Positions 49,980 to 60,770 of a stretch of 64,000 nucleotides of DNA are shown here, in pieces. The notes under the pieces were generated by a model that ran no database searches, was not told the origin of the DNA, and saw only the letters and a program-made list of their open reading frames with translations. Position numbers and translations under genes: made by a program. The DNA lies in NCBI GenBank assembly GCA_018343915.1, contig JABRWF010000004.1:2418001-2482000 (forward strand). The letters are read 5' to 3'. The stretch comes from Agroathelia rolfsii (taxonomy: Eukaryota > Basidiomycota > Agaricomycetes > Amylocorticiales > Amylocorticiaceae). The stretch's first letter is position 1, and every line of letters starts with the position of its first letter.

Positions 49980-50588
49980 AGTAACTACTACAGAAATTCG
50001 TAGCTACATACTAGAGTCACACTCCACGTGACTGTGACACCGTCACTCCCATCGAGGCATGGATTGCCTATTCTAACAGGGTCTTACACAGCGGGAGATT
50101 TCACATGATATTTGCCCCTAGCCGATTGGCAAATGGGTTTCAGCTAATCAGATGGCTTTTCTCACAGAGCATTTGAAATCCCCCACCGTGTATGAACATA
50201 TCAGTATTCCTCATAGTCACTCTGCAAGAATGGCAATTGCGAAACCGGATAACTTGAATAAGCCGCATTACTAATACCCGACGCCCACCTGCGCCAGTTA
50301 CCTTGTAAAGTTGTGTGAGCCTGGCACTGCGAAGAGGAAATTTCTGAGCTCTGATTATCATTTCGGCTTTGATCGAGATTATTATTTATACCTTTGAAGC
50401 GATTATCAGTGACAGTCTTCGAATCGATCATCGTATTTGGCAAGTTGATTTTGTCAAAGAACACGCTCAGTAAAATCCAATTGGCAAAATCCGTCCACCG
50501 CTACCACTCAGTAGATATATCGGTTTACGTATCACTATTACGAGAGAAATATATGGTCATGTTTTCCTGCGCCTCTCAGTGCATCTAG

Positions 50589-50596
50589 TATAAAAG
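50589..50596 (+). promoter_or_regulatory. TATA box of OYE paralog 1
   Basis: TATAAAAG followed by GC, 62 bases before the ATG at 50651. The second OYE has CATAAAAGGC 56 bases before its ATG, so the core promoter was duplicated along with the gene. Confidence 0.6.
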
Positions 50597-50650
50597 GCAT
50601 TACTCTCTCGCCATGATTCACCATTCTTGTCAATACCAAAGACATTCGAA

Positions 50651-52009
50651 ATGCCCTCTATACCAAAACTCTTCGAGCCAATCAAAATAGGGCCTTTGGA
50701 GCTATCCACTCGTGTGGCTATGGCACCCTTGACACGCCTTCGTGCTAACGCAGAAGGTGTACAACCTGAAATGGCTGCTACATACTATTCGCAGCGATCT
50801 GCAACACCTGGCACCCTCATTGTCGCAGAGGGGGTCGCGATTTCGCCCTCTCACGGTGCCTATCCCAACATTCCTGGTCTGTACACTGATGCACAAATTA
50901 AATCTTGGAAAAAAGTAAGTGAGATATTTGTCTTTCTTGATCGTATACCAATTTCTCCATTACAGGTCACGAATGCTGTTCATGAAAAGGGGTCCTATAT
51001 TATTGCTCAACTATGGATGGGAGGACGAGCTGTTTTTACCGGCCCCCAACTCGGACCATCACCCATTGCCATAGATGGATCTGCTGTTCCACGAGAACTT
51101 ACAAGAGAAGAGATCAAAGAAATAATCCAGATTTTTGCATTGGCTGCAAGAAGAGCAATACATGAAGCTGGATTTGATGGGGTAGAAGTACACGTAGGCG
51201 CTTTGCATGCTCAATATAAATTTAATGGTTAACAGGTCTTCATCCCTATACAGGGTGCCAATGGTTACCTTGTTGAACAATTCATTCAGGTGTTCTTCAA
51301 TTTTTCTCGAAGACATGGAATGAACAATAATCAATTCAAACAGGATGTCTCTAACCAACGTACCGATGTATATGGTGGTTCGATTGAGAACAGGATCAGA
51401 TTTCCTTTAGAAGTAATCGAGGCAGTGTCGCAAGCAGTTGGTCAAGAAAGGACAGGCCTGAGGTTGAGTCCATGGAGCAGGTTGAACGGTATGGCGAAAA
51501 AAAAAACAGTTAGCTCTCGACTCTCATCAAGAGCATCTTCAGGTATGCGCATGAGCGATCCCATTCCCACTTACAGCCGCCTTGTGCAAGAACTCCGGGA
51601 TCGATTCCCTTCTTTCGCCTACCTCCACGTCATTGAACCTCGCATAGAGGGCGTAGATGACGTTACTCCCCTTACAGAAACTGACTCGAATGACTTTCTG
51701 CGCCAAATATGGGCGCCAAAACCGTTCATATCTGCGGGAGGATACACTCGCTCAGAAGGGATCGAGCATTCCGAGCAAACCGGTGATCTCATCGCATATG
51801 GTCGTTATTTTATCGCCAATGTCTGTTACTCCCCTTATTCCTTCAGCCTATTGATACTGATGCTTGTCCCGCTATAGCCTGATCTTGTGGAGCGACTCAG
51901 GAACGATCTTCCGATAACTAAGGGAGACCGTTCAACTTATTATACGAATGGCATGGACGGGTATATTACATATAAGACTTACGCCGAGGCTTCGAAACAA
52001 ACCCATTAA
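50651..52009 (+). CDS. Old yellow enzyme (NADH:flavin oxidoreductase), paralog 1
   Basis: An FMN-dependent ene-reductase of the OYE family that reduces activated C=C bonds with NAD(P)H. The start at 50651 (MPSIPKLFEPIKIG) follows a TATA box by 62 bases. Short introns break it, and the rebuilt marks are: APLTRLRAN (the flavin-contact Thr present), AQLWMGGR (active-site Trp), VHGANGYL (His, Asn and the proton-donor Tyr all present, joined across an intron), the [17 protein letters not shown] block, RLSPWS, and AGGYTR with FIANPDLVERL. The tail ends in KQTH. About 370 residues, normal. It looks intact and catalytically complete. The natural substrate is unknown. Confidence 0.92.
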
Positions 52010-52581
52010 GGAATGGACTGTATTTATCGCGACCTATGTTTCTATTGTTTGATTTATCTCTTAATATAAGTATTTTGAAGATCATGAACGGGCAGTAGGG
52101 ACCATAAACCTGGGCATCAGGACCTTGGGATATTACCAATGTAATCCATCCTGCGCTTTCAATGCCGGCAACATATAGATACTGAGCTCTAAAGCTAATT
52201 TTCTGAGATTTTAAAAAAAAGGAAAATAAATTGAAAATGTTGTGTCCAAAGATGACTTGGAAAAGTATTTACTTGCTAGATGGCCAGTGGTGCGCCTTTA
52301 AGTAAGATCTGAACCCGTGGAGCCGAAGGGACGTCGATCACAGGCCCCTATATGTGGCTTGTCTCTTAAAGGAAGTCAGAAAGATTCTATGCCATTTCTG
52401 CTTTGGTTTGACCCGGAAGTTTGAGCAGATACTACCAGTTTGAACATGATTGACGAACGGACACAACGTAAATAGATTTCTCACTAGGAGAAGCGGCCAG
52501 TGGGATCTTGTGTCCATCTTACCGAACTATATTATTGACTTGAGTCCCAATTTGTGTCCACTTTTCGTCAATGGGCCGTCA
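52010..52581. other. Intergenic, between OYE paralogs (5' part)
   Basis: The 3' flank of OYE 1, up to the target duplication of solo LTR B. No gene or repeat recognised. Confidence 0.5.
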
Positions 52582-52586
52582 TTAAC

Positions 52587-52774
52587 TGTTGGATAATAAG
52601 GATAATACACAGCTACGAATATAGTATGTACTTTTGTATGCGTCAGAACAATTATTCTTTTTGTATCTTTTGTAGTCTTTTGTCTTATGTCTCACAATTA
52701 ACATACATGTATAAAACCGATACATTTTACCTACCGAATATACAAGTCATTTTCTCATCCCATTTATTCCAATA
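52587..52774 (+). mobile_element. Solo LTR, copy B, with 5-bp target duplication
   Basis: 188 bp from TGTTGGATAATA to TTCCAATA, flanked by TTAAC on both sides (52582-52586 and 52775-52779). It matches the reverse complement of 38762-38948 end to end, so the two are copies of one LTR family. The last bases read CCAATA where copy A has CCAACA, one change from the canonical TG..CA end. It sits upstream of the second OYE gene. Confidence 0.88.
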
Positions 52775-52779
52775 TTAAC

Positions 52780-53186
52780 AACAAAAATCCTTGAGTTGGA
52801 CTTGTTGTTCGAGCTACATTTCAGAGTTGGTTGCATTGCCGCCGTCCGGGAATGGCAATTCCGGAACCGGTGAACTTCGTCCACTGTTTGCTCTCGCCCA
52901 TTACGTTGTTCCAAGAACCAACAAACAGAATCTATCTATAAGTGCCAGTGCCAGCCCGAGTAGATACGCTTGAACGTGCTCTTGCAAACACGAATCCCGT
53001 CTCCGGAAAGCTATCTCGTGAAACGAATGAGCTCACTACTGTTTTGCGCTGCTGCATTTCCTCACGACCTCGGCTTATGAATCCACGTTACGAGGCCCAT
53101 CCATACCCGTGCCCGGGAGGATGACCCCACCATAAAAGGCGCATCTGTCTTTCCATGATATGCTATTCCTTTGATATCTAGTCACA
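52780..53186. other. Upstream region of OYE paralog 2
   Basis: Between the solo LTR and the second OYE ATG. CATAAAAGGC at 53131-53140 is the likely TATA element. The octamer TGCCAGTG occurs at 52943. Confidence 0.5.
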
Positions 53187-54571
<1,385 letters not shown>

Positions 54572-55209
54572 CGAATCGTATATATTATTGCTGCTACATG
54601 ATAGACATGTTAGAAACCGTAACTGTAGACATTCATAACTAATTAGTAATAGCTTACATGACAACAGCTCGTTACTGGCAGCCTTCAGAAATTGCTAGTC
54701 CGCTCGATAGCGAGTGCCAAGTGCCTGAGTGGATTGTGTTAGTGCCGCATCAACCCACGTATCACAAAGGTGTGATTTCCAGCTTTTTGTATTTGCCGAT
54801 ATGGGCATACAATATGAGTCAGCGCTGAGTGTTTGTCTTGTAAGTTGTAACTGCCATTGTTATTAGAAACAAGGATGATGATGATGAAGTGCGCTCAGCT
54901 TCGTCGTTTAACCATTCAAGTAGTGTTTGCCCCATCATGGCGAATTGAAAGTTCCGATTATTGTGTGGTAGCCGTCATCATCATGATAGACGCCCAAAGC
55001 GCCAACGAACTGGTCCGGCTAACAACCGCAAAATAACAATCGATTCGAGTGCCTCAGACCCACAGACCTTGCTGTTGCACTCCCACCATACTCAGGCTTG
55101 TCGTCACGAGCTCCCCAGCTGGAACCGAAAGAGAAACTAGAGCCACCCACGTTTAGCTGAGACTACTATGGAGCCTGATGACACATATCTCAACAGCGTG
55201 CCAGGTGGG
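54572..55209. other. Intergenic, no gene seen
   Basis: Between OYE paralog 2 and calcineurin A. It contains GATGATGATGATGA near 54872 and CATCATCATGATG near 54976, a small triplet-rich inverted pair. No gene. Confidence 0.5.
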
Positions 55210-57509
55210 ATGACCGATAGTGGCACACCCCGAGTAATCGAGCGGCAAATGAAGAATGTGGGTTGACGTTCTTTGCTGGCAATCGCTGCAGCCTCCACCA
55301 ACGCATGTCAAACATGCTCAGGTTACAAGTACCCATTATTAGGTCCCTCCACCCGCAAATTGGAAACCTACAGACGAACAATTCTTTCTTCCTGCTGGTG
55401 ATCATGGATATACGACGCCAAACCCAGACTTTCTAAGACAGCACTTCTTCATGGAGGGCAAGATTACAGAAGACCAAGCTCTATGGCTGCTGCAAAGCGT
55501 GACGGATCTAATGTCTCGAGAGCCCAACATTGTCGCTGTGGAAAGTCCTGTGACGAGTGAGCAGACTTTTTCCTTTAAAGAATGCACATCAGGTTACTGA
55601 CCAACCCGGAGTATGCGGCGATATCCATGGCCAATATGTTAGTTATTTCTGGGAGGAAGTTGAAGCGTCATAATCTGATGAACTTGTAGTACGACCTCAT
55701 GAAACTCTTTGAAATCGGTGGTAGATTTGAACAAACATCATATCTATTCTTGGGGGACTATGTCGACCGAGGCTCATTCGGGATAGAGGTAGGCCCTATA
55801 TGGTTGGCATTCCGCAGCTGCTGAAATACTGGTGTACTCCCTTAGTGTTTGTTGTATCTCTACTCCCTGAAGCTTTGGGCGCCAGGTCGGATCACACTCA
55901 TGCGCGGAAATCATGAATGCCGACATCTAACAGAATATTTTACATTCAAAAGGGAATGTACGTCTGTCTCTTCCCTGATGTACCTCGCATATCGTCATTG
56001 TCGCCCTAGGTTTGCATAAATATTCAGAGCGTGTCTACAATGCCTGTTTGGTGTCTTTCAACGCCCTTCCGCTGGCTGCATTGGTCGATGGCAAATTCTT
56101 CTGTGTACACGGTGGAATTTCGCCTTTCCTCAATACACTGGATGATATCCTGGCGGTAAGCCTTTCCTGTTTCAGCCAGCCGCACATTATCTCATGATGT
56201 TTAGTTAAACCGGTTTCAAGAGCCCCCGCCCGATGGTCTCATGTGTGATCTTCTATGGTCGGATCCGGTACAAAACTTTGGTCATGAAGAAGAGGGACCC
56301 AATCCATTGCCACCTCACACGAGTTTTTTGCACAACGAAGTTAGGGGATGTTCATTCTATTATACGTATGTCGGGGTTTCATATTTGGGCCAAATTGAGT
56401 GTTTGCCTTATCTCTGACCCATCATCTATTAGATATCGTGCGGCTTGCATATTTCTGGAACGAAATGGCCTGCTTGGTATTATGCGAGGGCATGAGGTAC
56501 AAGACGCCGGGTACACCATGATGCGCAAAACGGAGACGAGACGGCATGGCAAGGCAGGCTTCCCCTCTGTCATTACGATCTTTTCGGCGCCAAATTACCT
56601 TGACCTTTACAAAAACCGAGGGGCAGTGCTCAAGTACGCGGACAAGAATATTACGATACGACAGTACAACTCCCAGCCACATCCGTTCTGGTTGCCTAAC
56701 TTTATGGACGCATTCACTTGGAGTTTACCTTTCGTCGGAGCAAAGAGTGAGCTCTTGCTCTTTTCATTCTTTCTTCTCCTACTCACTAACAAGAGACGAT
56801 TAGTCACTGAGATGCTACTGGCTGTCCTTGCTGTATGCTCTGAAGAAGAATTAGAGGAGACATCTGAGGACGAGGATGCAGAAGCGAAGGCTCGTGCAGA
56901 AATATCCCAGCGTAGAGCACAAATCAAAGCCAAGATTCTGGCTGTGGGCAGAATGCAACGCGTCTTCCAGTTACTACGGTCTGTGACATTCACACCATCC
57001 CACGTTACCGCAGGTGTCTGATTCCATTGCAACAACAGAGAGGAGTCCGAAAAAGCGACGGAACTGGAACTGTCTTCAGCAGAAGCAGGCGAACTGGCTC
57101 CGGAGGCCACGAATCTGGGTGTCGATCAACTCGCGACTGGTAACCAATTACGGATTCACAACTTCGACGAGGCGTATGTTCATTTTTTTAATCGATTTCG
57201 CATTTTATTCTCACACTATCGTATGTTTTCAGTCGTCGCCTCGATATTGCCAACGAACGACTTCCTGCAATGCGGCCAGGCGCCTCTCTGCAACGCTCTG
57301 CAACACTCGGGTCTCTTTCTGATATATCGCTTCCGGACGTGGCACCTCCTTCAATCCGTACACCTCTGCGGCGTGATTCGGAAGGGGATGACGTTCGGGA
57401 AGTCTTGAAAAGACGTGTGGCAGAGGGCGAAAATGGAGGGGACTTGCATCAGCTCGCAGATAAACTTGGAGGGAAACAACGCCCGCTAAGACGGTTTGAG
57501 ACTGCATGA
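55210..57509 (+). CDS. CNA1: Calcineurin A, catalytic subunit (PP2B)
   Basis: The Ca2+/calmodulin-activated Ser/Thr phosphatase catalytic subunit, which works with calcineurin B in stress and cell-wall signalling. The start chosen is 55210 ([16 protein letters not shown]). Intron 55258-55342 joins this to [17 protein letters not shown], the conserved fungal N-terminus. An ATG at 55168 does not lead into it. Metal-site motifs are present: [46 protein letters not shown] and [12 protein letters not shown]. The B-subunit-binding helix ([18 protein letters not shown]), the calmodulin-binding helix ([20 protein letters not shown]) and the autoinhibitory segment ([18 protein letters not shown]) follow in the right order. 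The stop is at 57507-57509. About 600 residues, complete. Confidence 0.94.
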
Positions 57510-57774
57510 CAGTAATAACGATTTTGGTTTCATGATAATTTCTTGTTATAAGGTATCGTATGATCTTATGTAGTTGGATTGTTTAGTTAGTGCGTAATTT
57601 ATACGCTTTACAGCGTTGGGTAGACGGCCGATGGAAAAAGAGCTCCTATGACAGCGAGCCTTTGACGCAATCCTATGTGGACTTGGACAGAGACTTCAAC
57701 TGGAGATTAGTGGTGATGTGACTGTTACTTGACAATTACACTTGTATGTCCAAATTTAGTGAAACAGGCTGCAT

Positions 57775-58342
57775 TTAAATCAATATACCTGTACAGCACT
57801 TACATTCATGATAATCGGCCGCAAGGAGACTATGAGCAACACACTACATTAAATTCTGTTCCAGAAAGATTGAAGCATGAACGTACAGTTCCAAAGCAAT
57901 CTCAGGCTGAATTCGTTCAAGCATTTCGTGGACCGGAATCTCGTCCTTGCCACCACGAGGGACGTTTTCATATTGAGCCTTGAACGCCATATACTCGCAA
58001 AGCTTTTCCACAATAGCTCCCCTGTCCGCAGAAAGAAAAAATAGTATACTGAACGCGGAATTCTGATTTGATTTAGGCTGCACCACAAACCTTTCTAGGA
58101 TTTCAATTGTACCAGAAGATGATTCGGTGAAACCAGCTAAGTTAAATGATGAGACACTCGTGTCTGAGCTTGAAGACAGATGGCAGACAGACCATCGACA
58201 CTCATAGCTCTTTGAAGCGTGCCACTCGTGAGAACGACATTCCTCCGGACCAAGAAGGTAAAGCCGTCATCGCTTGTAATTTTTACCCAATCTTGGGGGT
58301 TCTATGAGTGCTGGGTTACCATTGGTGGTTTTGGAGAGGCAT
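57775..58342 (-). CDS. ELC1: Elongin C homolog (Skp1/BTB fold)
   Basis: A small adaptor that links substrate receptors to cullin ubiquitin ligases and acts with elongin A on stalled RNA polymerase II. I rebuilt it from minus-strand exons: WVKITSDDGFTFLVRRNVVL with TSGTLQRAMS, then GFTESSSGTIEILER, then GAIVEKLCEYMAFKAQYENV, KDEIPVHEMLERIQPEIALE, and after a 3' intron LLAADYHEC. This matches elongin C in order and spacing. Reading straight through instead of splicing the last intron would give a wrong end (ELYVHASIF). Both ends are soft: the stop is at about 57775 (or slightly further), and the first coding exon is unresolved, with an ATG at 58342 as one option. The region just upstream is a repeat patch. 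Confidence 0.8.
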
Positions 58343-58910
58343 TTGGGAGGACCTATTGAATGAAAGGCAAAGCTAACACAAAGTTAGCTTCAGTGAATAA
58401 CAATGAACTCTATATTATTTATACCTAACACAAAGTTACTACAATAGTGTTAGTAAAAGTAGGAGAAAAATTATAATAAGGCATACGCACGCTTCAGTGA
58501 ATAACAATGAACTGAAGCGGCATAAGTCGGAAGCATACGGATTTAGTATGTAAAGTCATGTGACGTGTATCGTAGGTGCTCGTCAATTAAGAGAGGAAAT
58601 AAAAGAGAAACAAAATAGAAGGGCAACAATTAAGATATATACAAATGTAAATGTTCGGATTGTATCCCTCAACAGGACCTTCATTTTAACGTCGTCAGGC
58701 ATAGTGCAATATGAGTACTAGCTACAAGAATGGATAGGTCAGAATGGCAAGATATTGGGTTGCAGTCATATGTGTGACAAAGGCGCGCATAATCGCGTCA
58801 CAGGAGCTGACTTCGATTCATTCTTGCACCTCTGGCAGCACTACGGCTTGCTCCTTCATCAAATTGTGTACATCTCCTTGAGTGAAGTTTCCATAGAATA
58901 TTGATCAATT
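58343..58910. other. Divergent intergenic region between ELC1 and UBC13 with short repeats
   Basis: Contains AAGCTAAC/GTTAGCTT as a hairpin near 58371-58389 and two direct copies of GCTTCAGTGAATAACAATGA starting at 58387 and 58491. CTAACACAAAGTTA also occurs twice. It is A/T-rich with TATAAT-like stretches. No gene seen. Confidence 0.55.
58387..58513. repeat. Direct repeat pair, 23 bp, about 100 bp apart
   Basis: GCTTCAGTGAATAACAATGA, continuing ACT, is identical at 58387-58409 and 58491-58513. The first copy overlaps the end of a stem-loop. It could be a footprint of a small element or a duplicated promoter block. Confidence 0.7.
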
Positions 58911-59674
58911 ATGGCCCTCCCAAAGGTTCTTGCTTAATCCCTTGTGTTCCAGTTCTGTTTACTTATCTTGATCAAACTCTCAGCGTATAATCAAGGTGTG
59001 TCTTTGGATCATTTCATAATTTATTGCTTCTCGGGAATGAACTCGTATACTTCAGGAAACAGAACGTTTAGTTGCTGATCCGGCACCTGGGATCACTGCA
59101 ACTCCTCATGAAGATAACTTGCGCTACTTTGACGTTACGATACAAGGCCCCGATGGAAGTCCCTTCCAACGTGCGTGTTTCAACTATCCATTACATGATT
59201 TGTCTTACGCATGTCACAAAGAGAGCGGCTGACTGACTTTTCGTGCATCAGAGGGTGTGTTTCGCCTTGAACTTTTCTTGCCCGAGGAATATCCCATGGC
59301 ACCACCCAAGGTGCGGTTCTTGACCAAGATCTATCACCCAAACATAGGTGTGTTCCACCTAGATCGCATTCTACACCATATTATATGCTCAAGCTTTCTA
59401 TCAGACAAACTCGGGCGCATTTGCTTGGATATCCTGAAAGGTAGGGTGGTATTCTTGATGGTGTTTCCCGGTTGCTAAATGATCACGAAATAAAATAGAT
59501 AAATGGTCGCCTGCCTTACAAATCCGTACGGTACTGCTTTCCATTCAGGCTCTGCTCAGTTCGCCAAATCCGGATGACCCATTGGCTACTGATGTCGCAA
59601 AACACTATAAAGAAGATGAGAAGGATGCTCAGAGAGTCAGCAGGGAATGGACGGAGAAGTATGCAAGCGGCTAA
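58911..59674 (+). CDS. UBC13: Ubiquitin-conjugating enzyme E2, UBC13
   Basis: The E2 that, with an Mms2/Uev partner, builds Lys63-linked ubiquitin chains in DNA damage tolerance. The protein rebuilds as [18 protein letters not shown], then [56 protein letters not shown] (active-site Cys), [19 protein letters not shown] and the C-terminal EWTEKYASG. The coding start is split over tiny exons: 58911-58925 (15 nt) and 58984-58995 (12 nt, encoding RIIK), then an exon from 59056. All junctions are GT..AG and in frame. The stop is TAA at 59672-59674. About 150 residues, the usual length. Confidence 0.95.
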
Positions 59675-60128
59675 CCGTCCCGGTTCTCTCTCCGAGCCAA
59701 TGCTCGAGACGATTGAAGCAAAGCAACACTTAATATATTATATCGATGTGACCAGTTGGCATTGCAGACTTGAATGTGGCATTATTGTATTATTTCTATA
59801 AGAAACACGGATGATTGTCTCCTTTTCTTAATCTTGATGATGAAAGTACGTACTTGTGATTACTCTGCCAGTGCTAATGGTCCCTGGCTCCGGGTGCCTA
59901 CATCGTCGCGCCGCTTAGCGGAGCATGCTGACCGGGGTGGCGTGACGTGACCTGGAGTTGCTGATGGCAGTGCCTCCGTAGCTGGCGAGAGCTTGCTCCC
60001 TCTGCGACGTCACGGCCACACAACTTTCTCCGTATCCCTCAGCACTGTGCGTGCAACTAGCTTGGATACTGTCACCGTCCTCACTTCAGGCTCGAAGGCT
60101 TTTTCCATACCTTACGTCTTAATCCACA
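59675..60128. other. Intergenic / 5' leader of the synaptobrevin gene
   Basis: Between UBC13 and the split start codon of the next gene. It is C/T-rich just upstream of 60128, consistent with a leader. The octamer TGCCAGTG occurs at 59866. Confidence 0.5.
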
Positions 60129-60770
60129 ATGTGCGCGGGAGCTTGTCCCATCTGATAGCCAGTGCCAGTACTGACTGCGCCGAACCAACAGGTCTGAACC
60201 ATATGATCCTTACGTCCCCCGTGGTGGTAGCTCGCAGGGAGCTGGTAACTCCAAAACGGCTGCCATTCAGGCTCAAATCGACGATACCGTCGGTATCATG
60301 AGGGAAAACATCACGAAAGTAGCGGAGCGCGGAGAACGACTTGACTCGCTGCAAGATAAGACTGGTGTGTCTCAAAGGAATATTCTGTGTATTGGAATAT
60401 TGTGCCCTGATGGAACATGTTCTATCAATAAGATAATCTGGCTGTCTCTGCCCAAGGTTTCAGGCGTGGGGCTAACCGAGTACGAAAGGTATGTCAATTG
60501 CTCTAAGCTTCCCACAACTGCGCTTTTCTGACTTTCTCTTTTAGGACATGTGGTAAGCATCTGATGTACGAACTCATTCCAAACTCTATTTATTAAAATT
60601 CGATTAATGAAAGGTGGAAGGATATGAAGGTAAGACCTTCTCCAATTCCCTTAACGGATACCCGTTAACAATAACACTTCAACGATCAGATGCGTATCAT
60701 TATTGGCGTTGCAATTGCCGTTATTGTTATCATTATCGTTGTTGCAATCGTGAAGGCAGTCCACAAATAG
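60129..60770 (+). CDS. SNC1: Synaptobrevin / R-SNARE (Snc1-type), start codon split by intron
   Basis: A tail-anchored exocytic R-SNARE that docks secretory vesicles to the plasma membrane. Exons: 60129-60130 (AT of the start), 60192-60364, 60433-60488, 60545-60552 (8 nt), 60614-60629 (16 nt) and 60690-60770. The spliced product is 111 residues: [15 protein letters not shown], then [35 protein letters not shown] (zero-layer Arg about residue 47), [19 protein letters not shown], and a C-terminal membrane anchor of about 20 hydrophobic residues ending KAVHK. The AT|G start is split by a 61-nt intron. No in-frame ATG exists further up, and the next Met would cut the SNARE helix. Every junction is GT..AG. 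Confidence 0.9.

Larger units (their letters stand above)
49614..50650. other. Divergent promoter region with repeat family B copy 2
   Basis: Between the RING gene (-) and the first OYE gene (+). It contains the B repeat (core 49921-49979), two CACGTG sites flanking it (about 49795 and 50024) and the OYE TATA box. No gene. Confidence 0.65.

Noticed and set aside
54872..54990. GATGATGATG / CATCATCATG pair as a transposon end
   Set aside because: Simple triplet repeats; pairing is low complexity.
55168..55210. ATG at 55168 as the calcineurin A start
   Set aside because: It is in the wrong frame for the conserved [17 protein letters not shown] junction; 55210 gives a clean splice.
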